64,000 bases of DNA from Absidia repens (taxonomy: Eukaryota; Mucoromycota; Mucoromycetes; Mucorales; Cunninghamellaceae). Shown here in pieces: positions 36,601-47,099 of this stretch. The stretch lies in the NCBI GenBank assembly GCA_002105175.1, contig MCGE01000004.1, forward strand, positions 930,001 to 994,000, written 5' to 3'. The position numbers were made by a program, and so were the translations under genes. Under the pieces are notes generated by a model, which had not been told where the DNA came from, made no database searches, and was given only the letters and a program-made list of their open reading frames with translations. Within the stretch, counting starts at the first letter, position 1; the number at the start of each line of letters is the position of its first letter.

Positions 36601-37358
36601 CACGTGAACCTATGGCAGATGTGGCTCGTGAATTGGATGAACTTTGCGGTGTGAATTTTGAAACCCACTTCTCCTTTGCAATGGCGACCATTTTTTTGAA
36701 GGGAATGCGTTACAGCAATGCCAAGGATACCATCTATCAAGCTCTGACGGCATTTTTGGATATTGAATCCAAACAAGACACTGCGGTGGTGGAAGTGCAA
36801 ACATTGGGTTATTTGGGTAGTCTGTTACCTTTGGCGGTGAAGAACGAATCTCTACGGGATGTTTTGCGATTGGCGGGGCTCTCTGATGAAATTGTGCAAG
36901 TGGATGGATCAGCGAAATCGTATAGCGGACTCTTTGACAAATTGGATATACCTGATGATAAGACGGCTCTGTTGTTGATCTCAATGATGGCTACTGCGCT
37001 CCATTCAGCCGAAAGTGAATCCGAACGGTTACTCCTCTATAGTCTCTTAGCGGAAGCAGCCCTCTCCATGCCTGATGTGTTCCGTTTGGTGTACGACTCT
37101 TTACTTCCCAAGATGAATCAAGTTGTCCTCAGCAGCAATACACAACCCATTATCGAATCGGTGAAAACAATTCTATTAATTGCATGCTCTGACCCGTGCT
37201 TCAACCCCGAGAAAAACTCATCCACCAAGACACAGCAAGAACTATTGAAACAAATTGGATTTACAGCTCTGGCAGAACCTGGATTTGGTGCTTCTTCCAC
37301 TAATGTCATGCAGCATTCCAAATTGGCCAGTGAAGTGATTGAAAGGATTATCGCATAG
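27910..37358 (+). CDS. IRA1: neurofibromin/Ira-type Ras GTPase-activating protein
   Basis: Twenty exons, starting 27910-27963, 28053-28114, 28268-28269 (2 nt), 28336-28418, 28504-29116, 29193-29491, 29572-30557, 30668-31813 and ending 35445-36105, 36184-37358, give about 2638 aa if one missing base near 30434 is allowed for. HEAT-like helices fill residues 1-1250. The RasGAP domain (about 1255-1560) has the arginine-finger segment ELFRRTSIATRLL and signature FLRFFCPAIVSPE. A Sec14-like module (about 1620-1765) and PH-like module (about 1765-1880) follow as in NF1, then a helical C-terminus. It should switch off Ras and thereby cAMP/MAPK growth signalling at membranes. Oddities: the frameshift, a 2-nt exon, a 58-A run after the exon-7 donor, and a 78-nt stopless final intron. 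Confidence 0.93.
30560..30617 (+). repeat. 58-base poly-A run in RasGAP intron
   Basis: Uninterrupted A run beginning three bases after the exon-7 end (CAG then gt). It fills half of the intron and sits on the coding strand. Length may be inaccurate in the assembly. Confidence 0.95.
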
Positions 37359-38053
37359 ATTTTTATTTATTTATTCAGTTTACACTCCGGTTAGTACGTT
37401 CTATTGCCCATTATTCGTATGTCTCCTTCCATTCTTTTATTTTGTATTATTATATTTTTCCATCCTTCCCTATTTTTTATTCTACTAGTATATCTTCTTT
37501 TCTTATTATTGCCACCCCTATCTTTAGTTATATGAAAAGTTTAATGATGATTCTCATTTCCTTCCATTCTCTTCCTCTTTTTTTTTTTTTTCTATTCTAT
37601 TATTTTACTTATTTTTTATATACATATATACACTTCTTCTGTATGATTTTACTTCAATTTCCAAATAAAAAACATCTGGAGATTTCATTCCACCAGTTAC
37701 TTTTTATATTCTTAATATATTTGTGTATGGCTGCGTGTGTGTGTGTATGTATTATGGATATATAGTGGATATGTATTTGATGCCTAAGAAAAGGGCAAGT
37801 CTGGCGTCGTCGGTATTTTAAATATTAGTGGACGTGCTTCGGGGGGATGAGCGTCATGCTCAACGTTCGGTTGATAGGGGAAGGATTTTTGTAGGTGCAA
37901 CAAAATAAAAAAAACCAGGATATGTAGTAAAACATTCATCATTCTGAACTTCAATGGGCATCCATTTATGCCTAACTGAATTTTGTTTTTGTTTTTTTTT
38001 TTTCTTGCTTTTTTTAAGGGCATGCTCAGAGTTCACCAAGAGGTACAGAAAGC
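37359..38053. other. 3' flank of RasGAP gene; possible relic ORF
   Basis: T-rich 3' flank with a (TG)n run near 37735. On the minus strand a frame ending near 37860 contains RHKWMPIEVQNDECFTTYPG, adjacent to the E-box of family-A copy 5 and in the position of the relic coding halves of other copies; it is too diverged to call. Confidence 0.35.
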
Positions 38054-38455
38054 ATTTCAAATCCCGCCCACGTGGATTTTTAATTTCTTTTTTTTTCGAT
38101 TTTTCTTTTTCTTTCATTCTTCACAATTGTGCCCTATGGGGTCATGGTGGGATTAGATTAGTGTTAAGACTTGTTTCGAAGGTGTTTCAGATCAGAGATT
38201 ACAAGATGACTGGGGAACCCTTTCATTTTGAATTCAGGATTCCGGCTCACACCGAGTTGGCTTTTTGAAGTTTCCATTAGCTTAATTTAGTATTACTTTG
38301 TTCATAGTTTGTCTCTATATCTGAATAAAATATGCCACTTTTTACCTACGCCAATACAAAAATGTTCCATTAGTCTCTCTCATGTCTCTCCCAGTAGATC
38401 CCTTTTTTATTACCATCGCTCATTGTGATTAGCGTTGACCGTTGTTAGCAATCCT
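38054..38455 (+). repeat. family-A dispersed repeat, copy 5
   Basis: Forward copy with the best-preserved terminus (tttcaaatcccgcccacgtg at 38055), the conserved block at 38150-38225 (partly diverged: ttaagacttgtttcgaag), ctatatctgaataaaatatg near 38316, and tail to ttagcgttgaccg. It is cut off by a 54-base T run at 38460-38514. Confidence 0.85.
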
Positions 38456-38457
38456 CT

Positions 38458-38459
<2 letters not shown>

Positions 38460-38514
<55 letters not shown>
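38460..38514. repeat. poly-T run, about 55 bases
   Basis: Uninterrupted T run directly truncating family-A copy 5, as if marking an insertion or deletion junction. Confidence 0.95.
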
Positions 38515-38515
<1 letters not shown>

Positions 38516-38736
38516 GTTAAATGTCCAAGACCTTTTTTGACATTCAAAACAAAACAAATAACGTAATTTTTCTCTCTTCACTGTCACTATCATATAACAC
38601 GATTAAAAGGTTTGTTGTCAAGTATAACTGATACCCTTGGAATCTTCTGCGAGATATAAATGATGTTACGTTTTTGTTCAACTACACCATATGTGTTAAT
38701 ATCAGTACAGAGTATGTGTAGCTGACGATATAGAGC

Positions 38737-38737
<1 letters not shown>

Positions 38738-38768
<31 letters not shown>
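38738..38768. repeat. (TA)n microsatellite
   Basis: Perfect alternating TA tract of about 30 bases between family-A copy 5 and the TIR element. Confidence 0.9.
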
Positions 38769-38773
<5 letters not shown>

Positions 38774-38873
38774 TTACATATACCAAAAAATGGTGAGTAA
38801 CACGACAGTATGATTGACAAAATGGTGACTCGTCATGGCGACTGCCGAAAAGATCACGATCACCTCTAATTGT

Positions 38874-39795
38874 TATGGTGCGGCTCACTTGTAATGTCAA
38901 ATTTTCAATTTTATGACTTCAATCGCAGTTTGAAAATGCCTATTAAAGCCTTTTTTTTTTCCTTCCTTTCTTTCTTTCTTTTTTTTTTTTTCTCAAGTCA
39001 TCGCCATTTCATTGATCTCAATAAGATGATCTTCAACTGGCATTAGCGTCAGGACTAGTTTAGAAGCGTCAGGACTAGTTTAGAAGGGTTTTCAGCTCAG
39101 GTATTACGAGATGCATGGGGAAACCCTTCCATTTTGGATCCAGAATTAGGGACCACTATTAGATTAGCCTTCATCTTAGTTTAGTATTGGTTGTCGTTAT
39201 TATAATTATTACTGAATAAACTTTGTCTTGCCTTTTTCTATCATTTTTTAATTGTCTTACCAAATGTATATACATAGGGTTATTATAAGCAGAAACATAC
39301 AAACGGGTGTGTGTCCGTACAACAACAAAAAATAGAAGGGATGGCACTTTTTATTGTACAAATAATAAATAAAAATACATAAACTAATCCTCATTTGCAA
39401 GTCTTACAATCTACATCTACATCTACATCTATATATGCTAACTACGCTTGATATGGGAGCGGGAACGAGCAAAAATCAGGACCTTGTTTTCTGTATAATA
39501 TTTTACAGTTTTCGCGGTGCTTTACAAAATAAATGCACATATCATTTTCCTTTTTAGTACATCAGATGCGTTTCAAATCCTAGGCCAGCTAGCCAAAGTC
39601 TTCTTTTTTTGATGGCTGATAAGTTTTTCTTTTTTTATGAAAAAAAAAAAAAAACAACTGATGTACATGTTTTGTTCTTAAAGGTCTGGATTACCATGTT
39701 GATACATTGTTTTTTTGAGGTGGCCATTTTTTAAAAAGCCATCAGCTTTCTAGGATCATGCCTAATATTTGACATTATAAGTGAGCCGCACCATA
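38874..39795. mobile_element. 922-bp non-autonomous element with 29-bp terminal inverted repeats
   Basis: Left end tatggtgcggctcacttg (from 38874) and right end aagtgagccgcaccata (to 39795) are reverse complements over 29 bases with one mismatch. Both ends are bounded by TA, compatible with TA target-site duplication as in Tc1/mariner-like elements. No transposase frame is visible inside, so it would be non-autonomous. It contains a partial family-A copy (39010-39240), which is either cargo or a nested insertion. The superfamily is not established. Confidence 0.6.
39010..39240 (+). repeat. family-A dispersed repeat, partial copy 6
   Basis: Forward partial copy without the E-box end. A local tandem duplication doubles the conserved 20-mer cgtcaggactagtttagaag (39048-39088), followed by gcatggggaaacccttccat and the actgaataaac signal. 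It lies inside the TIR element. Confidence 0.8.
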
Positions 39796-39965
39796 AAAGG
39801 AATAACAAATTTGAATACTGACACATATATAATAGAAGATACTAAACACTGTTTTTATTGATTAAAAGTAGAATAAATTGAGATATGCTACATACTGCAG
39901 TCAAGGCATACATAATACTATGTCACTGCTACTACCACTAATAGTAATATCAATAATAAGCCAAC
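39796..39965. other. 3' flank of protease gene
   Basis: Short AT-rich downstream region of the minus-strand protease gene. Nothing else seen. Confidence 0.5.
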
Positions 39966-41957
39966 CTAATTCTTGGACTCCTTGGGGTGAGATTTCTTCT
40001 TGGGTTGGGATTTCTTCTTGGGTTGAGATTTCTTCTTGGGCTGAGATTTCTTCTTGGGTTGGGGTTTCTTCTTGGTGGAAGGTTTCTTCGGGAATTTCTT
40101 TTCAGAAGATGAGGTCTTGCTGGATTGCTTCTTGACAGTTGTGGTTTCAATGCCTTTAGATTGAGTCAAATCATTGAAAGCTAACAGGTTGACAGTGTGA
40201 GGTCGATTCTTCTTGATGGCGTTCTTGGTAGCAAACGAAGTCAAAGCGTCAAACAACGCCTTTGGGCTAGGGTTATGCATATCTTGAAGAATCAAAGCAG
40301 CAATACCAGTAACATGAGGAGCGGCCATGGACGTACCAGACATGGTTGCAGTAGCATCTTTTTTACCAATATAGTCGCTTTCCACATTGATTCCTAAGAA
40401 AACAAAAAGAGATATTGTTAAAGTCCGGCTTGATTGTGTATTATTTTTTATAGAGGAATTACCTGGAGCGGTTATATCAACACATTTACCGTGACAACTT
40501 CTAGGATCCAAAGTGTCGGTCTTGTCGGAAGCAGCAACGGTATAAACATGAGGATTACCAGCAGGAACCACATCGCAGGCATCACTTTAAAAAAAAGGTC
40601 ATTCATTTGAACGATTTGTTTTTTCATTTTTATTCTGTAATACCTTCCAGAGTTTCCAGCGGCAACAATAATTGGCAATCCACCTTTAGCAGCAGCAGTA
40701 ATGGCTTTGTTCAAGGTGTCGGCGCTAGGGGCCATAGAAGGAATACCAAGGGACATGTTCACAATTGACTTTTTACCATGTTTCTTGGCGTCTTTTACGA
40801 CCCATTGTATGCCAGATAAAACAGAAGAGATCGAGCCTTGGCCATTCTTTCCCAATACCTGAACAGACACGAGGGTGACATTTTTAGCTACGCCGTATTG
40901 ACGACCACCAATGATACCCGATACATGAGTGCCTAAACAATATACCCATATTTAGCTTTGAATCAATGTGTGTGAGTGTTTTTCATTATATTTCAGTAAT
41001 TTACCATGACCACCTCCGATTTTTGCAGTAGTATCTTTGCCAACGGCAGAGAATCCCCAAGATGCGCGGCCGTTGAAATCTTTGTGGTCTTTGTTGAGGC
41101 CGTCGTCAACTACATAAACGCGTACACCATGACTATAGAGGTCGATAAGAAAAGTTAAATCAAGCGTTGTGGATATTAGATATAAAGAAAAGGTTGGGTA
41201 TATTTAGTTTTGGTTTTGTGTTTGTTTACCCAGCATTTTCAGGATACAAGTAAGGCGATTTCGAATTGGGCTTTCGTTGGGAAATTCGTGCAAGATTCCA
41301 AGGAGCATGGATTTGCTTGGCGAGGCCAGACTCTGATGGGTTGCTGGTGGAATTGTTGTGTTTACTAGAGGTGGAGTTTTTGTTGGCTTGTTTTTGAGCA
41401 TAGTTGTTCGAAACAGTTCGCTATTGAATAAAAGAGAGAGAAAAAAATCAATATATTAAAAAAAAAAAAGGGCACGAGTGCGGACATTAAAGCATGTGAT
41501 GATTTTTTTTTTTTGACACTACCATATAATACCGACGATGCAAAGACTGAGGAGTAGGTAAATTGAATTGAATCACATCGTCAGGTACAATATCAACAAT
41601 TTCGTCAAAGTGCTGCAACATGGATCCTAAAAGACTTTCTTTTTCAATCCTGGTACTAAGTGCTTTGAAAGAGCCATCAATATCAATAGTATCGAAAATT
41701 TGAAGTGGGTTCGTTCGTTTTTCCAAGTGGGTGGCATCGTCCAAAAAATCAGCGATATCATGAACAACGTCACCAATCAAGTCGAATATTCCTTTCAAAA
41801 GGTTTGGGATAAAATTTTCAATATCCGTAGAAGGCTTCAGTTGAACAATGTAGCGTTGAGACTTGCTCGTTGATGGTGTTTGAGTATGATTGGTGGCGTT
41901 CACAAAAAATACAATAGACAAAAGGCAGAAAAAGAAGGAAATGGGTTTAAAATACAT
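39966..41957 (-). CDS. secreted subtilisin-like serine protease (S8, proteinase K family) with Lys-rich tail
   Basis: Six exons (41957-41523, 41420-41230, 41132-41005, 40932-40644, 40584-40463, 40393-39966) give 530 aa. A signal peptide (1-21) precedes an inhibitor-I9-type propeptide (RYIVQLKPSTDIENF from about 35), a Ser/Asn-rich joint and the S8 domain from about 175. Catalytic residues are intact: Asp218 in VYVVDDG, His251 in GGGHGTHVSG, Ser410 in MSGTSMAAPHVTG, with oxyanion AAGNSG. It is a secreted or vacuolar endoprotease. After the catalytic domain comes a tail of about 60 residues rich in Lys/Ser/Pro, with five near-identical hexapeptides of type KKKSQP encoded by an 18-bp tandem repeat. 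That tail is unusual for the family; it may bind acidic cell-wall polymers or be removed. Confidence 0.93.
39987..40076. repeat. 18-bp coding tandem repeat
   Basis: Five near-identical 18-bp units (tgggttgagatttcttct type) encode the KKKSQP tail of the protease on the minus strand. Unit number is likely variable between strains. Confidence 0.85.
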
Positions 41958-42862
41958 GATTATAACAGTAAATGAAGGTAGAAAATTTTAAAGAGAGGAA
42001 TGGGTGAGAGTTGTAGGGTTTGCAAGGTTGGAAGAAAAGGAAGCCAACAATTTTAACGTTGTTGGATTCTCTTCGATTTATCGTTAAATCAAAAACAATA
42101 AAAGAATTGAACTTGATTGTCTTTCTTTTATATACAATATATTCCATTGCTGTGTAACTAAAACCATGACACTTATTCCACTGTACTCCCATAGCAACGG
42201 CCATTCAAACTTACAAGCTTAAGCTATTTTTATTTTATTAGCATTATTATTTTGCCTTCACTTTAAAAATATACTTGCACAGCTTCTCTTGGGACTTTTA
42301 CCAAAAATTATTGCTAGCTTGCCTTGCTTTTCATTATTATGTTATACTGTATGTCCTTTATATTCAAATTCTTTTCCGTGTTGTATTGTGTGTGGCCTTT
42401 CAGTCAGTCAACTCCGATAAATTCATAAATACGCTTGTGTTCCCTCGGTAGCCTAGACAAACACGATATTGCACGTAAAATATCATGAAAAAGATAGCAT
42501 GGAATTCCTTCAAATTTTATGTGATTTAAAAAGCACTATTTTTATCAACTGTCAGATCAAGTTGCATTAATTGAGTACCCCTAAAAATCAGATTATGAAA
42601 TTTATTTTATATTATTTACATTATCATTCATATTTTATGAGAAAAGGGAGATGATTTGTATACTCCACCCTGTTTTTTCCTATTCTTCATTCTCAGTTAA
42701 TGCCACCATGTGGGAATTCGCCACACAGATGGAGCGGGATGTGAATTGATTTTTTTTTTTTTTTTCATTCTTACTTTGAAACGTGGTTTCCTCTCTATTT
42801 TCCTTCTCTTTTTCTTTTGCTATTTTTATACTTTATAAGCTGGGTCTTTTCTCTTTATTCTA
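41958..42862. other. divergent promoter region, protease and CH-like genes
   Basis: Divergent intergenic region of about 900 bp, AT-rich, with a GC-richer spot at 42705-42740 (cacacagatggagcggg) and a T run before 42765. No gene recognised. Confidence 0.6.
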
Positions 42863-44939
42863 ATGGCATACCATCCTTTCGATACCCCTTCTCCACTTGA
42901 ATCTGGTGAAAACAGTGCTACATCTCTTACAACATTACACGAAGACCCCTCTGCCGGTGAACCGTTGTCCCCGCTGGATGAAGAACAAGCTCATGAACAG
43001 CAGCAACAACAACAGCAACCACTTTGGCGCCCAGATAGCCCTTCTCCCGACAACATCATTCGCGCAGCTAGTCCTTTAGGTCGACGATACTTGAAGCCTG
43101 TGAATGGAATACAAATAAAAGGCTTTGCTCGATCAGGTAAATATTAAAAAAGAAAATACAGGTGAAAAGGGGCAAAAACAGGAGTGTACTGAAACACATA
43201 GCTCCAACTTGTTCATATTAGCACAAAGACGATCTTCGGTATTAACTCTAGGAAGCATTGAACGACTTCAACATTATTACGCTAAAAAGGAATTGGCAGT
43301 GAACAAGTAAGCAAGGCTATGTAAATAGGAAAGGACGATTATAGATATACATACACAGTATACTAACGACATGTTTTATGTAGGATAGGTACGCTGGGAT
43401 TCAAGTTTGCAGAAGAGCCCGAAGCAATGGATGATCAACCACTTACACCGCAGCAACCACCCCCTAGTTGGAAAGAACTCGATGTCGAAACTGATTTGGA
43501 TGTATTGTTGCAGCACTGTTTTCAGGATATACAGCAAACACTGACGGCATGGGCAATGGTTACTGGGCCAAGAATGTCCTTATCTGACCATTCAGTCGAC
43601 TCTGATACATCTGAGGCAGCAAACCATGGAACTACAACATTTCAAATACTACCTCTTTTACAATCTGTAACGAAAATGCTCAACTCGGTCAAGACTTACA
43701 CTATGAATCGACATGATCTATCCGACTACGCTTTATCTCAACTACGCCACTCCTCGCTCAGCCTACTTTCAGCCATGAAGGATTTGGAGTCACTTTATCG
43801 ACTTGATGAGGAAGAGCCGAACAACAACAACAATATTGGTACTACCCCGAATGATGACAGCGGCACTCTCACTGTAGATCAACACGGCGAACATGATAAT
43901 GGGTACATTTATCGGGCATCTGATTTTCACCACTTGGATAAAGAACGTATGGCTATTCATCACTACTTGTCAACTGTAGAAAAACATGCTCTTAATCCTC
44001 CTCATCACCTTGGTGGTCCTCCGGCTGCATTCACTGATGAAATCAAGGCTCTCATGGTAAAGACGGCTTCTGGTCCCCCTTCTCCTGTGGATGAGGAAGA
44101 CGAAAGTGATCATTATCCTATTGAAAGTAAAATATCGGCGAAGGCAAATCTGGTACCGGTTTGGTTGGAAAGGGGTTCTTTTGTGAATGATGAGATAGGT
44201 AAAAATACAATAATGAAATGCATTTAATACAATTCGAGGCGAAATTGACTCACCGCCGTCCTCTTTTTTTTCATTCATTATTACTGTAGGTCGATATCAC
44301 TCTCTGCTGATTGATCACTGTGCCGAAAATACCCATATTCCTGACCCTCATCAAGATGAAGATGCATTTTGGCAATTTTTAGCGTAAGTGGGATTGAAAC
44401 CACGGAATGAAAAAAAAAAAAAAAAAAAAAGCATACGCTGAGCATCCCTGAAATACTATTTTGAATATATAGAGACGGGAATACTTTATGTCATGTTTAC
44501 AACAATATTGTCAAACGATCGCGACGACCTTTTGGATTCATCAACAAAATTCACGAAGATACTCGACGAACTTACCGAGTTGTTGAAAATCTTCGATTCT
44601 TTGCTGCGTAAGTTGAAATGATACAAATTATATTCAGCCTAACTTTACTGACTTTATTATTTTAGTGCTTGCAAATTTAGATTTGAACTTGTATTCGATC
44701 CCTTCGACCCAACTGTTGTTGCACGGAAAACGGAGCAAGGTCTTTCAATGGTATGTTTAGGAAATAATCACAATAAGAAATCAGTACTGACTTCTTTTTC
44801 ATATACTCTTTATGCGATAAACTAGCTGGAAAAAGCCGTGGGTATCTTCTGCCAAAGTGTAATTCAAGAATTACGTCAAACAACGGACGCCCAGTTATGT
44901 GATGCCATGGATCAAAGCTTGAACTTGCACAAAAAATAG
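42863..44939 (+). CDS. fungal protein with C-terminal calponin-homology-like domain, function unknown
   Basis: Seven exons (42863-43136, 43222-43306, 43384-44198, 44290-44383, 44473-44607, 44666-44750, 44826-44939) give 533 aa. The first 120 residues are Pro/Ser/Gln-rich and disordered; a helical region follows (about 140-260), then an acidic linker. The last 130 residues are well ordered: FWQFLADGNTLCHVYNNIVK, YRVVENLRFFAAACKFRFEL, FDPFDPTVVARKTEQGLSML, EKAVGIFCQSVIQELR. The DG-x2-LC, ENL-x-FF-x3-CK and T-x2-G-x-ML pattern resembles a CH domain (actin or microtubule binding), though only loosely. Named orthologues are not known to me. The domain match is an inference. Confidence 0.8.
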
Positions 44940-45396
44940 CTTGGTAGTTTAGTCACTAAGTAATTTTTATATGATTAGTCGTTAGAATTAGTAATTTATC
45001 GTTATTTATCCATTTGTGTCAATTTATATACCATTACACCTTTGCCTTTGAAGGAAAATATATATATATCAAAAAAGTTACCTTATTATAATAAAACAAC
45101 TATGTATATCCATCTTCGTCTTTATCTGTCAGTATACATATGTATTATTTGTTTGATTGTTTGATTATCCTGATATGATATGAAAGTCCCCAACTTGTGC
45201 CTGCTTTAATACTTCAGGGATTGTAGTGCTCGTATACCCATTCTACAAGCCAAACTAAACGCACGAGAGATGATGTAAATTGAAAAGACCAATTATATTT
45301 TATTCAGATGTAGATATAAACCAAGGCAATTCAACTAATCTATGTAGTATAATGGTAACATAGTTTCATGACGCCTATTTAAGAATGAGAAACTTA
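44940..45396. other. 3' flank and end of the relic unit of family A copy 7
   Basis: No gene. At about 45250-45320 the sequence attttattcagatgtagata is the inverted counterpart of tatctacatttgaataaaat at about 46000, so the two halves around the E-box end in the same motif. Confidence 0.5.
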
Positions 45397-45672
45397 TCAT
45401 AGGGAGATGAGTGGGGTACCTTGTGGTGGAATAAAGATAGATTCATATACGCTATGATGGCCTAATTGAAGAGAGTAAGCTAGACCACGGTGAATGACAT
45501 ACGGTGAAGGGAGATGAACCAAAGCGGCTTCATCCTGGCTGACAGAGGTTTCCAAAGAAGGCGACCATGCAGCAGATACTATAGTATGACGTTTACTGTC
45601 ATTATGATAACATTTCCATGCTGCTAATGTTGTATGGTCTTGACTGTTGTAGAAAAAGAGAAGGTTTTCCTT
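45397..45672 (-). pseudogene. unidentified 91-codon open frame, coding half of family A (copy 7)
   Basis: Open stop-to-stop on the minus strand without an ATG: KENLLFFYNSQDHTTLAAWK, then IVSAAWSPSLETSVSQDEAA, LVHLPSPYVIHRGLAYSLQL, GHHSVYESIFIPPQGTPLIS and a stop. It is the longest of several related frames beside family-A copies (copy 8: FYYNNQHHVV; copy 9: LYYNNQCHAI; copy 3: TAAWMFSSLDAPVSQYYAF). It starts beside the E-box and points away from the repeat core. A 3' splice-like cgtag lies just upstream, so it may have been a second exon. No known family is recognised. Confidence 0.45.
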
Positions 45673-45705
45673 TTATGTGCCTACGAAAAAAAGATGAAAA
45701 ACACC

Positions 45706-46380
45706 ATTTCATATCCCGCCCACGTGAATTTTTTATTTACTTCCGATTTTCATTTTTTCGCACTCTCTCTTTTTCTTCTTTTTTCACCTTCATTTTTTTT
45801 TCTTCATCATTCAACTTCTATCGGCTCATGTAGGACCTAGATTAGTGTCAGGACTATTTAAAAGCGTTTTCAGATCAGGCATTACAAGATGCATCGGGAA
45901 ACTTTTTCAATTTGGATTCAGGATTTAATTAAGACCACCAATGATTGATTTTTTGGAGTCTTCATTAGCTCAGCTTAGTCTAAGTTTGTCCATAGTTTGT
46001 ATCTACATTTGAATAAAATATGTCTATTTTTACATGCATCAATGAAATACGTCCCATTAGTCTCTTTCATGTCTTATGTATTAGATCCCTTTTTAATTAG
46101 CGTTGACTATTTTTGTGCATCAAAAACGATGTAACATTAGCATTTATCATCCCATGTACAATATATTAGCGTACTTTTACAACTGACCCATTATAATAGT
46201 GTTTAGTGTTTAGCGTTCTTCAAATATCCATTAGCCTCCTTTATGCTCTTTCCATTAAATCCTTTCATCAAACCCCATGTTACAATGAGCCCTTCTCCTT
46301 TGGTTTCAATGTCTGCCAAAACACTTTAATAAGTTATGTCCTTTTTATCAATTAATCATAAACTGAACCACCAAATTAAG
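45706..46380 (+). repeat. family-A dispersed repeat, copy 7
   Basis: Forward copy: catatcccgcccacgtgaat at 45711, T-rich stretch, conserved block at 45838-45915 (gtcaggactatttaaaagcg, gcatcgggaaactttttcaa), ctacatttgaataaaatatg near 46010, and tail sub-repeats to about 46360. Together with the reverse-reading frame at 45397-45672 it is the most complete unit in the window. Confidence 0.85.
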
Positions 46381-47099
46381 AGTAAAGTCACTATTGTAGC
46401 TGGTTTGTCAGTTTTCTACTGCATTTCACTGTTCTGATCATTTCCCTGTTTTCAAAAGCTTTTTTCATAAATATAGCATGGATACACACAGCAGAATAAC
46501 AGTACTATGGACAATAATGATGCAATTTCATTTTCCCGTCGATACCTTTATTGTAGCTTCCTACATTACATATGGTGCAATTTCATCCTTGAGACTTCAC
46601 TCCCTAAAACGTACCGAACCCGCTACGTTGTAGTCTTATCGCCCATTTCTCTTTTGTCCATGATTTATTCCCTTATCTATCTACATTATCAGATTAACAA
46701 AGATTAAGAACGTAAAAGGCTTTACTGTCTGTAATTCCATTGAATTCCCCAAACTTTATTCCCATATGATATCAATTGAAAGCAAAATACAGCAGCCAAA
46801 TGTTGACGCTCACTTCCACCTTCCCTGCAAAAAAAAAAAAAAAAAAAAAAAAAATCCTAACTACAACTTTATATGTTTTAAGCCTAAATTCATTACTGTA
46901 TAGCATTTTTTTTTTATTTCATAAAACGATGTAGATGACAAAATAAAACAAAAAGAAAGTGTTGACATGAGACAGTGATGTAAAAGAAAGAGAGATAGGA
47001 AAATAATAGTAGTGATGAAAAGATAAAAAATAAAATAAACTAAAAACAATAAAATGAGGACTATCAATATGTATGTATGCTAAACTAAATATATATAAT
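46381..47099. other. 3' flank of the eIF2-alpha gene
   Basis: AT-rich, with tatggtgcaatttcatcc at 46569 (partial match to the TIR-like motif at 2981 and 21063) and a 26-base poly-A run near 46829-46854. No gene seen. Confidence 0.45.
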
